A DNA stretch of 64,000 nucleotides from positions 62,001 to 126,000 of the forward strand of contig NZ_JADEVO010000005.1 of assembly GCF_017114825.1 (NCBI RefSeq). Direction: 5' to 3'. A program made the translations under genes and the position numbers. The DNA comes from Pseudomonas gregormendelii (lineage in GTDB: Bacteria > Pseudomonadota > Gammaproteobacteria > Pseudomonadales > Pseudomonadaceae). This document shows positions 54,943 to 63,979 of the stretch, one piece after another; positions within the stretch are counted from its first letter, which is position 1; every line of letters starts with the position of its first letter. Under the pieces are notes generated by a model. It had not been told where the DNA came from, searched no databases, and was given only the letters and a program-made list of their open reading frames with translations.

Positions 54943-56121
54943 TTACCCCAGGTTCTTGCCGAGCAGCGCGTGGTATAGCTCGCTGTCACCGAGGATCCCT
55001 ACCACCTGGTTGTTGTCATGCAGCACCAGTTTGTTGCCGGTCTGGTAGCGAATCTGCAGCGCATCGCGCATGCCGATATTGGAGTCCACCAGGGTCGGCC
55101 GACGACCCAGGCCGTCCACTGCCTGCCCCGGTGCCCAGTTCTGCAGATCCAGGCTCGCACCGTTCTGGCGGGCGCCCTTGATGGTGTTGCCTTCGGCCAG
55201 GTCCAGCCATGAATCGCCGCCCGGGTCGAGGCATACCGAACCGTTTATGCGTTTGCACTTGTCCAGGGTGCGCATGAGGCTGCGGCCGCACAGCACGTTC
55301 AACGGGTTGGTGTGGGCGACGAAGGTGCGCACGTAATCGTCCGCAGGGTTCAACACGATCTCTTCCGGCTTGCTGTACTGGATGATCCGGCCGTCTTTCA
55401 TGATCGCGATGCGACTGCCCAGCTTCAGGGCCTCATCAAGGTCATGACTCACGAAGACGATGGTCTTGCTGAGCTTGCTCTGCAGTTCCAGCAATTCATC
55501 TTGCAGGCCCTGGCGAATCAGCGGGTCGAGGGCCGAGAACGGTTCGTCCATCAGCAGAATGTCGGCGTCCATCGCCAGCGCACGGGCCAGGCCGACGCGT
55601 TGCTGCATGCCGCCGGATAGCTCGTCGGGCTTTTTATTGCGCCACTGGGTCAGGCCGACCAGCTCGAGTTTTTCATCGACCAGCTTCTTGCGCTCCTTCT
55701 CCGGACGCCCCTGCATTTCCAGGCCGAAGCTGATGTTTTCCCGCACCGTCAGCCAAGGCATCAGGGCGAACTTCTGGAACACCATGGCGATGCGCTTGGT
55801 GCGCATCATCTTCAGCTCTGCCGGGGTACAGGAAGCGATGTCGATCTGCTTGCCTTCGTGTTCAACGAACAGCTTGCCACGACTCACGGTATTGAGGCCG
55901 TTGATGCAGCGCAGCAGGCTGGATTTGCCGGAACCGGACAGGCCCATCAGTACGCAGATTTCACCTTTATCGACATCCAGGCTGGCTTTTTCCACGCCGA
56001 CGATTTGCCCGGTTTTTTTCAGGATCTGGTCGCGGGTCATGCCCTGATCGAGCAGCTTGAGCGCCTCGCGCGGGTCCTTGGAAAAGATTACGTCGACGTC
56101 TTCGAAGCGTATAATGCTCAT
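54943..56121 (-). CDS. choV: Choline ABC transporter ATP-binding protein
   Basis: 392 residues. Walker A GLSGSGKS (60-67), signature LSGGMQQRV, Walker B ILLMDEPFSALD. The C-terminal about 120 residues form CBS-like domains, as in ProV/OpuAA-type ATPases of quaternary amine importers. It overlaps choW by four bases (ATGA). Last gene of choX-choW-choV; the system (Cbc/Cho) imports choline, and related systems share the core with betaine and carnitine binding proteins. Confidence 0.95.
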   Translation of the reverse strand: MSIIRFEDVDVIFSKDPREALKLLDQGMTRDQILKKTGQIVGVEKASLDVDKGEICVLMGLSGSGKSSLLRCINGLNTVSRGKLFVEHEGKQIDIASCTPAELKMMRTKRIAMVFQKFALMPWLTVRENISFGLEMQGRPEKERKKLVDEKLELVGLTQWRNKKPDELSGGMQQRVGLARALAMDADILLMDEPFSALDPLIRQGLQDELLELQSKLSKTIVFVSHDLDEALKLGSRIAIMKDGRIIQYSKPEEIVLNPADDYVRTFVAHTNPLNVLCGRSLMRTLDKCKRINGSVCLDPGGDSWLDLAEGNTIKGARQNGASLDLQNWAPGQAVDGLGRRPTLVDSNIGMRDALQIRYQTGNKLVLHDNNQVVGILGDSELYHALLGKNLG

Positions 56122-56963
56122 GCGTCACCCCCTACTTTAGCGTCGGGTTGTTTGCAGATACGGTCGAGCATGATCGCCAGCAGTACGATCGCCAGGCCCG
56201 CTTCGAAGCCCAGGGCGATATCAGCAGTGTTCAGTGCGTTGACCACGGGTTTGCCCAGGCCATCGGCGCCCACCAGTGCGGCAATCACCACCATCGACAA
56301 CGACAGCATGATGCACTGGGTGATACCGGCCGCAATGCTTGGCATCGCGTGGGGCAGTTCAATCCGTGAGAGCAATTGACGACGCGAGCAGCCGAAGGCT
56401 TTGCCGGCGTCCATCAGTTCCTGTGGAACATCCCGGATACCGAGGTAAGTCAGGCGGATGGGCGCGGCGATCGCGAACACCACCGTGGAGATCAGCCCCG
56501 GCACCACGCCCAGCCCGAAGAGGGTCAGGGTAGGAATGAGGTAGACGAAGGTCGGCACGGTCTGCATCAGATCGAGCACCGGACGCATCATGGTGTAGAA
56601 CATCGGCTTATGCGCGGCAACGATGCCCAGCGGCACGCCGATGACCACGCAGACCAGGGTGGCGAACAACACCTGGGCGAGGGTTTCCATGGTTTCCTGC
56701 CAGTATCCCAGGTTGAGGATCAGCAGGAAGGAGGCGATGACGAAAACTGTCAGTCCCCACTTTCGTTGAATGAAATGCGCAAGTAGTGCGATAAGGCCGA
56801 TCAATGCCAGCGGGTTGAACCAGGTCAGCGCAAAAGTCACGCCGTGGATCATCGTTTCCAGAGACACGGCGATGGCGTCGAAGGTGTTGGCGCCATGTTG
56901 CGTCAACCATTCGACGAAGCTCGCAATGTACTGGCCTAGAGGGATTTTCTGATCAATCAGCAT
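56118..56963 (-). CDS. choW: Choline ABC transporter permease
   Basis: 281 residues with about six hydrophobic segments and the binding-protein-dependent permease loop (GKAFGCSRRQLLSRIELPHAMPSIAAGI). ProW/ChoW family inner-membrane permease. I preferred the ATG at 56963 (MLIDQKIPLGQYI), the family start; another ATG at 56981 is in frame and neither has a clear ribosome site. It lies between choX and choV. Confidence 0.94.
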   Translation of the reverse strand: MLIDQKIPLGQYIASFVEWLTQHGANTFDAIAVSLETMIHGVTFALTWFNPLALIGLIALLAHFIQRKWGLTVFVIASFLLILNLGYWQETMETLAQVLFATLVCVVIGVPLGIVAAHKPMFYTMMRPVLDLMQTVPTFVYLIPTLTLFGLGVVPGLISTVVFAIAAPIRLTYLGIRDVPQELMDAGKAFGCSRRQLLSRIELPHAMPSIAAGITQCIMLSLSMVVIAALVGADGLGKPVVNALNTADIALGFEAGLAIVLLAIMLDRICKQPDAKVGGDA

Positions 56964-57039
56964 GGTATTGAACGTCCGCATGCAAGGAAATAACAGCCCG
57001 GGTGAGCACGCTCACCCGGCATAAACGATGCTCCTGAAT

Positions 57040-57990
57040 TCAAGGCTGCGCGAGTTTGGCTTTCACGGCCTCCAGGCCTGGTTTACCGTCAATGGTGGTT
57101 ACGCCAGCGAGCCAGGTATCGAGCACCTGTGGATTCTTTTTCAGCCAGGCCTTGGCAGCCGCGTCAGGCTTCATCTTGTCGTCCAGGACGTTGCCCATCA
57201 GCGTGCTTTCCATGTCGAGGGTGAACGCCAGGTTCTTGAGCAGCTGACCAACGTTGCTGCATTCCTGGGCGTAGCCCTTGCGGGTGTTGGTGAAGATGGT
57301 CGCCTGGCCGAAGTTGGGGCCGAAGAAATCATCGCCGCCGGTCAGGTACTTCATCTTGAAGCGCGTGTTCATCGGGTGTGGCTCCCAGCCCAGGAATATC
57401 ACGGCGGTATTGCGCCGCTGCGCGCGATCAACTTGCGAGAGCATGCCTGCCTCGCTGGACTCGACGACCTTGAAGCCGGCTTCCTTGAGGCCGAAGGCGT
57501 TCTTGTCGATCATGCTCTGGATCAGACGATTGCCGTCGTTGCCAGGTTCGATGCCGTAGATCTTGCCATCGAGCTCTTTCTTGAACTTGGCGATGTCGGC
57601 GAAATCCTTCAGCCCCTTGTTATACAACTCTTCGGGAACGGCGAGGGTGTATTTCGCGTTTTCCAAGTTGGCGCGCAGGGTCTCCACGGTACCGGCATCA
57701 CGATAGGCCTTGATGTCGTTCTCCATGGTTGGCATCCAGTTGCCCAGGAACACGTCCATGTTCTTGCCATCTGCCAGCGACTTGTAGGTCACCGGCACGG
57801 AGATCATTGTAGTTTTGGTCTTGTACCCCAGTGCGTCGAGCACGACGCTGGTGGTAGCGGTGGTGACGGTGATGTCGGTCCAGCCGACATCGGAGAAGTT
57901 TACGGTGCTGCACTGGGCCGGTTCTGCAGCTTGCGCCAGAACCGGCAGACTAAGCATGGCGGCCAACAACAACGACGGGGAACCTTTCAT
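57040..57990 (-). CDS. choX: Choline ABC transporter periplasmic binding protein
   Basis: 316 residues. The signal peptide (cut near AQA-AEPAQC, residue 21) is followed by an OpuAC-type substrate-binding fold: VGWTDITVTTATTSVVLDALGYKT and VIFLGWEPHPMNTRF. Trp and Tyr residues around these blocks form the quaternary ammonium cage in ChoX structures. First gene of the choXWV operon. A direct repeat 158-187 bases upstream may be the GbdR activation site. Confidence 0.95.
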   Translation of the reverse strand: MKGSPSLLLAAMLSLPVLAQAAEPAQCSTVNFSDVGWTDITVTTATTSVVLDALGYKTKTTMISVPVTYKSLADGKNMDVFLGNWMPTMENDIKAYRDAGTVETLRANLENAKYTLAVPEELYNKGLKDFADIAKFKKELDGKIYGIEPGNDGNRLIQSMIDKNAFGLKEAGFKVVESSEAGMLSQVDRAQRRNTAVIFLGWEPHPMNTRFKMKYLTGGDDFFGPNFGQATIFTNTRKGYAQECSNVGQLLKNLAFTLDMESTLMGNVLDDKMKPDAAAKAWLKKNPQVLDTWLAGVTTIDGKPGLEAVKAKLAQP

Positions 57991-58425
57991 TGACTGACTC
58001 CTTGGTGTTTTTTTTGGCAGTGTTCCGACTGGACCACCGCACTTATAGGTTGCGGTTGGATGGCGTTTTCAGACAGCTCTACCTCGGCGCCTTGCAATCG
58101 AGTCGATACGATCATGTACCAGTGAAAATCTGACGCCTACAGGGTGCGTCGTAACCAGTACAGGGATGGTCGCATCCAGTGTCGGTGACGTCGTTTACAG
58201 CTTTTTTCTGCCCTGTTTGTACCTCTGCGCCGTAAAAAAACGGCGGAACCATAGCGTTGGCGACTCGCGGCGTTGGTGGACAAGAGTGCGTCGGTTCGAG
58301 ACGTCGAACGACCGGGTAAAAGCCTGATGATGCAGCCACATCGGCGGATTGCAGCTTGAGCGTAGCAGCTCCGTCACTGGGCGCTTTTGCGTCTGGAGTT
58401 GGGCATATCCAGGAGTTCGGCAGTA
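57991..58425. other. choX-sdaB divergent regulatory region
   Basis: A 435-base gap without a convincing gene. It must carry the choX and sdaB promoters. A 21-base-spaced direct repeat (58148-58177) is the notable element. Confidence 0.55.
58148..58177. promoter_or_regulatory. Direct repeat, candidate GbdR (AraC-type) site
   Basis: GTCGTAACC at 58148 and GTCGCATCC at 58169 are start-to-start 21 bases apart, two helical turns, the usual spacing of AraC-family half-sites. It lies between choX and sdaB, both expected GbdR targets. I have not matched it to the published GbdR motif. Confidence 0.4.
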
Positions 58426-59802
58426 ATGGCTATCAGCGTTTTCGACCTGTTCAAAATCGGCATCGGCCCTTCCAGTTCGCACACGGTGGGGCCTATGCGC
58501 GCCGCCGCACTGTTCGTGCAGGGCCTGCGTGAGAAGGGGCTGCTGGATCAGGTCCGGCGCGTCGAAGTGCAGCTGTATGGTTCGCTGTCGGCCACCGGCA
58601 TCGGTCACGGTAGCGACAATGCGGTGATCATGGGCCTGATGGGTGAGTGGCCGGACGCGATCGATCCGTCGCAAATCGGCATTCGTATCGCCACCCTGCG
58701 CGAAACCGACGAGTTATTGCTCGATGGTCATCTGCCGGTGCCGTTCATCTGGGCCCGGGACATGCGCCTGATCGATGAAAACCTGCCGTTCCATCCCAAT
58801 GCCATGACGTTGGTGGTTGAAGGTGATACGGGAGAACTGCACCGCGATACCTACTATTCAGTGGGTGGCGGTTTTGTCGTGGATCAGGCACAGGCCAGTA
58901 GCGGCGTGGTGGATATGGACCGCACCGAGTTGCCTTACGATTTTTCCAGCGCGGTCGAGTTGTTGAGCTTGTGCCAGAAGCACAACCTGCGAGTTGCCGA
59001 ACTGATGATGGCCAACGAAAAGGTCTGGCGCAGTGAAGACGAAATTCGTGCCGGCCTGATGAAGCTCTGGCGAGCCATGCAGGAGTGCGTCGAGCAAGGC
59101 CTCAAGCATGAAGGCATCCTGCCCGGTGGCCTGAATGTGCGACGTCGCGCCGCCAGGTTGCACCGCAGCTTGCAGGAGCTGGGCAAGCCGAATGTGATCG
59201 GCTCGACGCTGAGTGCCATGGAATGGGTCAACCTGTTCGCCCTGGCCGTCAACGAAGAGAATGCGGCGGGTGGGCGCATGGTCACGGCGCCGACCAACGG
59301 CGCGGCGGGGATCATTCCTGCGGTGCTGCATTACTTCATGAAGTTCAGCGAAGCGGTGACTGACGCCAATGTCGTCGACTATTTCCTGAGCGCGGCGGCT
59401 GTGGGGATCCTGTGCAAGAAGAACGCTTCCATCTCCGGGGCTGAAGTCGGCTGCCAGGGTGAGGTCGGTTCGGCCTGCGCCATGGCGGCGGCGGGGTTGG
59501 CGGAGATCCTCGGTGCCACGCCGGAGCAGCTGTGCAACGCGGCTGAGATTGGACTTGAACACAACCTGGGGCTGACGTGTGACCCCGTGGGCGGACTGGT
59601 GCAGGTGCCTTGCATCGAGCGTAATGCAATTGCCGCGGTGAAGGCGATCAATGCGGCGCAGATGGCGTTGCGCGGTGACGGGCAGCACTTTATCTCGCTG
59701 GACCGGGTGATCCGGACTATGCGTGATACCGGGGCGGACATGCATGACAAATATAAGGAAACCTCGCGCGGTGGATTAGCGGTCAGTGCGGTGGAGTGCT
59801 GA
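58426..59802 (+). CDS. sdaB: L-serine ammonia-lyase, iron-sulfur type
   Basis: 458 residues, single-chain 4Fe-4S L-serine dehydratase (serine to pyruvate and ammonia). [15 protein letters not shown] (10-24) opens the beta domain; the cluster Cys lie in [23 protein letters not shown] and [10 protein letters not shown] chose the ATG at 58426 ([10 protein letters not shown]). Between choXWV and gbdR it handles serine made from glycine at the end of choline and betaine catabolism. Confidence 0.95.
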   Translation: MAISVFDLFKIGIGPSSSHTVGPMRAAALFVQGLREKGLLDQVRRVEVQLYGSLSATGIGHGSDNAVIMGLMGEWPDAIDPSQIGIRIATLRETDELLLDGHLPVPFIWARDMRLIDENLPFHPNAMTLVVEGDTGELHRDTYYSVGGGFVVDQAQASSGVVDMDRTELPYDFSSAVELLSLCQKHNLRVAELMMANEKVWRSEDEIRAGLMKLWRAMQECVEQGLKHEGILPGGLNVRRRAARLHRSLQELGKPNVIGSTLSAMEWVNLFALAVNEENAAGGRMVTAPTNGAAGIIPAVLHYFMKFSEAVTDANVVDYFLSAAAVGILCKKNASISGAEVGCQGEVGSACAMAAAGLAEILGATPEQLCNAAEIGLEHNLGLTCDPVGGLVQVPCIERNAIAAVKAINAAQMALRGDGQHFISLDRVIRTMRDTGADMHDKYKETSRGGLAVSAVEC

Positions 59803-59816
59803 TATCGGGTTGAACC

Positions 59817-59909
59817 CATCGCGGGCAAGCCCGCTCCCACAGGATTTGCTGTGCAACCAAGAAGTGGGGCACACCACAGATCCCTGTGGGAGCGGGCTTG
59901 CCCGCGATG
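59817..59909. repeat. REP pair, class A, GCGGGC stem, outward
   Basis: ATCGCGGGCAAGCCCGCTCC and inverted TGTGGGAGCGGGCTTGCCCG, with about 45 bases between, just after sdaB. Confidence 0.92.
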
Positions 59910-60209
59910 TTGCCAGATCAGTCAAAACCGCGCGCAAAGTGAACACACCATCCTTGATACGCCACCTTTTAGCGCGTCGCTTACAGATAAGCGACTTCGA
60001 CAGGATCAGGGATCCCAATCGTCGCTGACCGCCTGTCACCTGTGCTTGTGGTGACACTCTTTCAATACACGCCGCAGCGCTGTTCCCACAAGTGCTACCG
60101 ATTTGCTCACACGCTAAGGGACAGAGCGCTTGATGCGATTGATGGCACTTATATCCCCCCACTCTACGTGGTCATATACAGACACATTCCGACGTCGTTT
60201 TCAGGAGTT

Positions 60210-60227
60210 ATTGAACGCGCATTCAAT
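60210..60227. promoter_or_regulatory. Dyad upstream of gbdR
   Basis: ATTGAA, six bases, TTCAAT. The half-sites are those of the BetI palindrome at 52485, but the spacing is six rather than two bases. A possible regulator site 116 bases before gbdR; weak evidence. Confidence 0.35.
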
Positions 60228-60342
60228 TTTAGGCATGGCAATTGCTCTGTCATTACAAAGCCCGTCTCCCACGCGAGAATGATGGCAATAACAAGAGCCT
60301 CCGCCTGAGGCCATCACCCGCTTTGTGTGAGGAGATATTGCG

Positions 60343-61446
60343 ATGACGACGTTCAACTCCGGGACTCAACCCCAGAACCGTGCGCCTCAATCCATCGGCT
60401 TTTTGCTGCTGGACAATTTCACGCTGATTTCTCTGGCGTCCGCAGTGGAACCACTGCGCATGGCCAACCAGTTGTCCGGTCGCGAGCTGTATCGCTGGAC
60501 TACACTCACCGTCGATGGCGGGCAGGTCTGGGCCAGTGACGGCCTGCAGATCACCCCCGATTGCTCCATGCACAAGGCTCCCGCGCTGGACACCATCATT
60601 GTCTGCGGTGGTATCGGTATCCAGCGCACGGTCACCCGCGAACACGTTTCATGGCTACAGAGCCAGGCGCGCCAGTCGCGTCGTCTCGGCGCAGTGTGCA
60701 CGGGTAGCTGGGCCCTGGCGTGCGCCGGGCTGCTGGACGGTTTTGATTGCAGCGTGCACTGGGAATGCCTGGCATCGATGCAGGAAGCTTTCCCGCGCGT
60801 GGCCATGAGCACCCGGTTGTTCACCCTCGACCGTAATCGCTTCACCAGCTCTGGTGGCACTGCGCCGCTGGACATGATGCTGCACCTGATCAGCCGTGAT
60901 CACGGACGCGAACTGTCGGCCGCGATCTCGGAAATGTTCGTCTACGAGCGCATCCGCAATGAGCAGGATCACCAGCGTGTGCCGCTCAAGCACATGCTTG
61001 GTACCAACCAGCCGAAGTTGCAGGAAATCGTCGCGCTGATGGAGGCCAATCTGGAAGAGCCGATCGACCTGGATGAGCTGGCGGTATACGTCGCGGTGTC
61101 GCGTCGTCAGCTGGAGCGGTTGTTCCAGAAGTACCTGCATTGTTCGCCGTCGCGCTACTACCTGAAACTGCGCCTGATCCGCGCCCGGCAGTTGCTCAAG
61201 CAAACACCGATGTCGATTATCGAAGTGGCGTCGGTATGTGGCTTCGTGTCCACTCCGCATTTTTCCAAGTGCTATCGCGAATACTTCGGTATTCCGCCGC
61301 GTGACGAGCGTGTGGGTTCCAACACCACGCAGCAGGTAGCAATGATGCCGCTGCCGCAGGCACTGGTGCTGTCGCCATTGTCGGGGCCGTTGTCGGCATT
61401 GAGTCAGGCGCGTAATGAGTCGACTTTTGCCAGCGTAAGGCTCTAA
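60343..61446 (+). CDS. gbdR: AraC-family activator GbdR-like
   Basis: 367 residues. The N-terminal half is a DJ-1/PfpI-like sensor domain (IGFLLLDNFTLISLASAVEPLRMAN, GAVCTGSWALACAGLLDG); the C-terminal half has the two helix-turn-helices of AraC proteins (VYVAVSRRQLERLFQKYL and IIEVASVCGFVSTPHFSKCYREYFG). This layout next to sdaB and choXWV is that of GbdR, which senses glycine betaine/dimethylglycine and activates catabolic genes. GAGGAG precedes the ATG. Confidence 0.94.
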   Translation: MTTFNSGTQPQNRAPQSIGFLLLDNFTLISLASAVEPLRMANQLSGRELYRWTTLTVDGGQVWASDGLQITPDCSMHKAPALDTIIVCGGIGIQRTVTREHVSWLQSQARQSRRLGAVCTGSWALACAGLLDGFDCSVHWECLASMQEAFPRVAMSTRLFTLDRNRFTSSGGTAPLDMMLHLISRDHGRELSAAISEMFVYERIRNEQDHQRVPLKHMLGTNQPKLQEIVALMEANLEEPIDLDELAVYVAVSRRQLERLFQKYLHCSPSRYYLKLRLIRARQLLKQTPMSIIEVASVCGFVSTPHFSKCYREYFGIPPRDERVGSNTTQQVAMMPLPQALVLSPLSGPLSALSQARNESTFASVRL

Positions 61447-61460
61447 ACCGAGTCGCCTTC

Positions 61461-61526
61461 ATCGCGGGCAAGCCTTGCTCCCACAGATTGCTGCTGTTAT
61501 CTGTCGGAGCAAGGCTTGCCCGCGAT
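61461..61526. repeat. REP doublet after gbdR
   Basis: ATCGCGGGCAAGCCTTGCTC and inverted GAGCAAGGCTTGCCCGCGAT around a short loop. Confidence 0.9.
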
Positions 61527-61535
61527 GGCTTCCTA

Positions 61536-61799
61536 TCAGGCGCTACGGCTCTGCTGATACGCCGCCAATGCTGGCAGCAATTGCCTGTCGATCGCCTGGC
61601 GCACAGCCGGCAGGATGGTAGCGCTGCTGGTATACATCTGCTTGACCATGGTCCGTAGCGTTATCGCCCGTTCATCGTTCAAACCGCGCACCGCGCATTC
61701 GCAAGCCTGCTCGGCTGTAGAGCCGCTGGGTACTTGAAAGCCCAATGACTTCAGCTGGCCCAACAGGTCTTCCTGGTCAATCAAATCGGCGTGCATCAT
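61536..61799 (-). CDS. Small protein of unknown function
   Basis: 87 residues: MMHADLIDQEDLLGQLKSLG at the start, a TAEQACECAVRGLNDERAITLRTMVKQMY centre with two Cys, and a helical, basic C-terminus. I chose the ATG at 61799 with AAGGAT upstream; the frame is open further but falls into low-quality sequence. I do not recognise the family; no signal peptide or membrane segment is visible. It faces gbdR across a REP doublet. Confidence 0.65.
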   Translation of the reverse strand: MMHADLIDQEDLLGQLKSLGFQVPSGSTAEQACECAVRGLNDERAITLRTMVKQMYTSSATILPAVRQAIDRQLLPALAAYQQSRSA

Positions 61800-61929
61800 G
61801 ACGCAATCCTTCTTCAGGGAACGGTGTCGTATCTCGATTCTCATCGGGGGGCGCGGTGGCGGCAAGGGCGATTTTTCGTAATGGCCGCGATACCTATGAA
61901 CAGGTCGTTTTCGGCTAATTGCGTTAAGA

Positions 61930-62048
61930 GAGGAGTCGGCACACTGGTTACAGCTGGCTTCACGAAGGTTGGTCACCCTCGCGCAACGGCTCCTCAACAG
62001 TACCCACCTCTGCCTCGATCCTGTCACGGCTTGATCGGGGTTTTTTTT
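61930..62048 (+). ncRNA. Candidate small RNA with intrinsic terminator
   Basis: No gene on the plus strand precedes this site, yet CCTCGATC (62013-62020) and GATCGGGG (62033-62040) form an eight-pair hairpin followed by eight T. Just upstream GAGGAGTCG (61930-61938) pairs with CGGCTCCTC (61987-61995) with one G-U pair, enclosing about 48 bases. A closed long-range stem followed by a terminator is typical of bacterial small RNAs. The 5' end is unknown and may lie further upstream; no promoter is clear. Confidence 0.5.
62013..62048 (+). terminator. Orphan intrinsic terminator
   Basis: Eight-pair stem with a 12-base loop and eight T; see the candidate small RNA. The opposite strand lacks a T run, so it is not the terminator of a minus-strand gene. 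Confidence 0.82.
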
Positions 62049-62090
62049 GCCTGTGGATCAGCGAAGGATGTTGTGCCTGGGCTGATGCCT

Positions 62091-62184
62091 TCGCGGGCAA
62101 GTCGAACCGCCGCTCCCCAGGTTAAGAGTCGGCGCTCAAGTTTGTGGTCTCCGCGATCCTGTGGGAGCAAGGCTTGCCCGCGAT
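62091..62184. repeat. REP pair, mixed arms, outward
   Basis: TCGCGGGCAAGTCGAACCGCCGC-type left arm (a shorter form of the long-stem subtype at 48233) and GTGGGAGCAAGGCTTGCCCG as right arm. Confidence 0.82.
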
Positions 62185-62265
62185 GAACGATGACGCGGTT
62201 TCAGCGCTGCAATACTTCATTTCGGAAGTCGGCAAAAACGGCGTCGTTCAACGGCGATCTCCTGG

Positions 62266-62742
62266 TTATTTTTTTGCGGGTAATGCGATCACTCGACCAA
62301 TGTACTGGGGCGGCGGCACGTCGGTTTGCCCGGCGACGAGGGCTTGAAGCCTGGCCAGGGTGTCTTCGCCGAAGGGCGCCGATCGGGGGCCAGCGAGGTC
62401 GACGTGCAGCAGCATTTGCTCATTACCCGCCAGCTCCTTGACATCACCCACTAGGTGCAGGCTGTGATAAAGGTGCAAGCGCTTGCTGTCGTGGCCGATG
62501 ATCCGGGTGTGTACTTCGACCTCGGCGTCGAGCTTCACTTCGTGCAGGTAATTGAGGTGCAGTTCGAGGGTGAAGAGCGAGTTGCCGCTGGCTTCTCGGT
62601 GGCTGCTGTCCATGCCGAGGCGATCCATCAGGGCGTCGGTGGCGTAGCTGAAGATCAGCAGGTAGAACGCGTCTCGCAGGTGGCCGTTGTAGTCGACCCA
62701 GTCGGGGATGATTGTGGTTTGGTAGGTGGTGAGGGTAGGCAT
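62266..62742 (-). CDS. cdhB: Hotdog-fold thioesterase, probable betainyl-CoA thioesterase
   Basis: 158 residues. IPDWVDYNGHLRDAFYLLIFSYATD has the D-x-x-G-H motif of 4-hydroxybenzoyl-CoA-type thioesterases. It follows carnitine dehydrogenase, the place of CdhB in Pseudomonas carnitine catabolism, where it hydrolyses betainyl-CoA to glycine betaine. I chose the ATG at 62742 (MPTLTTYQTT). The gap to cdhA carries a REP pair. Confidence 0.85.
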   Translation of the reverse strand: MPTLTTYQTTIIPDWVDYNGHLRDAFYLLIFSYATDALMDRLGMDSSHREASGNSLFTLELHLNYLHEVKLDAEVEVHTRIIGHDSKRLHLYHSLHLVGDVKELAGNEQMLLHVDLAGPRSAPFGEDTLARLQALVAGQTDVPPPQYIGRVIALPAKK

Positions 62743-62781
62743 TGTTTCTGGTTCCGATGATGAGGGAGGCTGGGCTGGCCC

Positions 62782-62869
62782 CATCGCGAGCAGGCTCGCT
62801 CCCACACTAGGGGTTGCTCCCATAGCTGGCCAACCTGCAATCAGTGTGGAAGCGAACCTGCTCGCGATA
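62782..62869. repeat. REP pair, GCGAGC stem, outward, between cdhA and cdhB
   Basis: ATCGCGAGCAGGCTCGCTCC and a diverged partner TGTGGAAGCGAACCTGCTCG. It is inside the probable cdhA-cdhB operon. Confidence 0.88.
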
Positions 62870-62889
62870 GGGCCAGGCCTGCTGATGCT

Positions 62890-63855
62890 CTACTCGCTAA
62901 AAGCCATCCCGTGCTTCTGCTTGGTGGTTTTCACCGCTTCCAGCACCGCCAACAGGCAATCATCACGATAGCGCTCCAGCGCTGAAATGCTGTGGGTACC
63001 CAATTGATCACTGGTCCCGTCGACCACATCGTCAATCAACTTGTCGGTCAGTTCCGGCGCCGGCAGGTAGGTCCACGGCAACTGCAACGCCGGGCCAAAC
63101 TGCGCCATGAAATGCCGCATGCCGGCATCGCCGCCTGCGAGGGTATAGGTCAGGAAAGTACCCATGAACGACCAGCGCAGACCCGCGCCAAAGCGAATGG
63201 CATCATCGATTTCACCGGTGGTCGCCACACCATCGTTCACCAGGTGCAGCGCCTCACGCCACAGCGCTTCGAGCAATCGGTCGGCGATAAAGCCGGGTAC
63301 TTCCTTGCGCACATGCAGCGGACGCATGCCCAGGGATTCGTAGACTTTCATCGCCGCTTGAACAGCTTCCGGAGCCGTGTTTTTACCGCCCACCACTTCC
63401 ACCAGGGGCAGCAGGTAAACCGGGTTGAACGGGTGGCCAACGACGCAGCGTTCCGGGTGGGTCGAACTCTCGTAGAACTCGCTGGGTAACAGGCCCGAAG
63501 TGCTGGAGCCGATCAAGGCGTCGGGTTTGGCTGCTGCACTGATCTTGCTGTGCAATTCGAGTTTCAGGTCCAGGCGCTCGGGGGCGCTTTCCTGAATGAA
63601 ATCGGCATCGCGCACACACTCTTCGATGGTCGCGACAAAGCGCAGGCGATCCTGCGAAGCGCCGGGGGCCAGGCCTTGTTTTTCCAGGGCGCCCCAAGCG
63701 TTGGCGACGCGTTTGCGCAGGGCGGCTTCAGCACCAGGCGCGGGGTCCCAGGCCACTACGTTGAGGCCGTGGGCGAGGGCGCGGGACACCCAGCCGCTGC
63801 CGATGACACCGCTGCCCAGGGCGGCGAAGGTTTTGATTTCGGTGATGAACGTCAT
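62890..63855 (-). CDS. cdhA: L-carnitine dehydrogenase
   Basis: 321 residues, 3-hydroxyacyl-CoA dehydrogenase-like. [18 protein letters not shown] (13-30) is the NAD site; [28 protein letters not shown] and [18 protein letters not shown] follow the family pattern. It oxidises L-carnitine to 3-dehydrocarnitine, the first step of carnitine breakdown to glycine betaine. The order cdhA-cdhB, near gbdR and cho/bet genes, supports the name. Upstream partners such as cdhC and caiX would lie beyond the window. Confidence 0.92.
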   Translation of the reverse strand: MTFITEIKTFAALGSGVIGSGWVSRALAHGLNVVAWDPAPGAEAALRKRVANAWGALEKQGLAPGASQDRLRFVATIEECVRDADFIQESAPERLDLKLELHSKISAAAKPDALIGSSTSGLLPSEFYESSTHPERCVVGHPFNPVYLLPLVEVVGGKNTAPEAVQAAMKVYESLGMRPLHVRKEVPGFIADRLLEALWREALHLVNDGVATTGEIDDAIRFGAGLRWSFMGTFLTYTLAGGDAGMRHFMAQFGPALQLPWTYLPAPELTDKLIDDVVDGTSDQLGTHSISALERYRDDCLLAVLEAVKTTKQKHGMAFSE

Positions 63856-63883
63856 GGCGACTTCCTAAAAGAATTCGGTGATC

Positions 63884-63979
63884 CCTGCGGGAGCGGGCTT
63901 GCCCGCGATGACGGTATTCCTGCCGAAGAAAATGTATCGGTAGTACCGGCGCTATCGCGGGCAAGCCCGCTCCCACAGG
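63884..63979. repeat. REPIN, class A, GCGGGC stem, inward pair
   Basis: CTGCGGGAGCGGGCTTGCCC and inverted GCGGGCAAGCCCGCTCCCAC, upstream of cdhA at the window edge. Confidence 0.92.

Larger units (their letters stand above)
59803..60342. other. Region upstream of gbdR with REP pair and dyad
   Basis: A 540-base gap. It holds the REP pair at 59817-59909 and an imperfect dyad at 60210-60227 (see that entry); the latter half is AT-richer and should carry the gbdR promoter and a long leader. No coding region is convincing. Confidence 0.55.
61800..62265. other. Non-coding region with orphan terminator and REP pair
   Basis: A 466-base gap between the small unknown gene and cdhB, both on the minus strand. 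It contains a plus-strand structured region with terminator (61930-62048, listed as ncRNA) and a REP pair. Open frames here have no recognisable protein. Confidence 0.6.

Noticed and set aside
60042..60308. 88-residue frame upstream of gbdR
   Set aside because: No ribosome site or recognisable domain; more likely promoter and leader sequence.
61791..62186. 131-residue plus-strand frame over the candidate small RNA
   Set aside because: Cys/Pro-rich translation with no clear ribosome site, running through a terminator and a REP; structure explains the sequence better.
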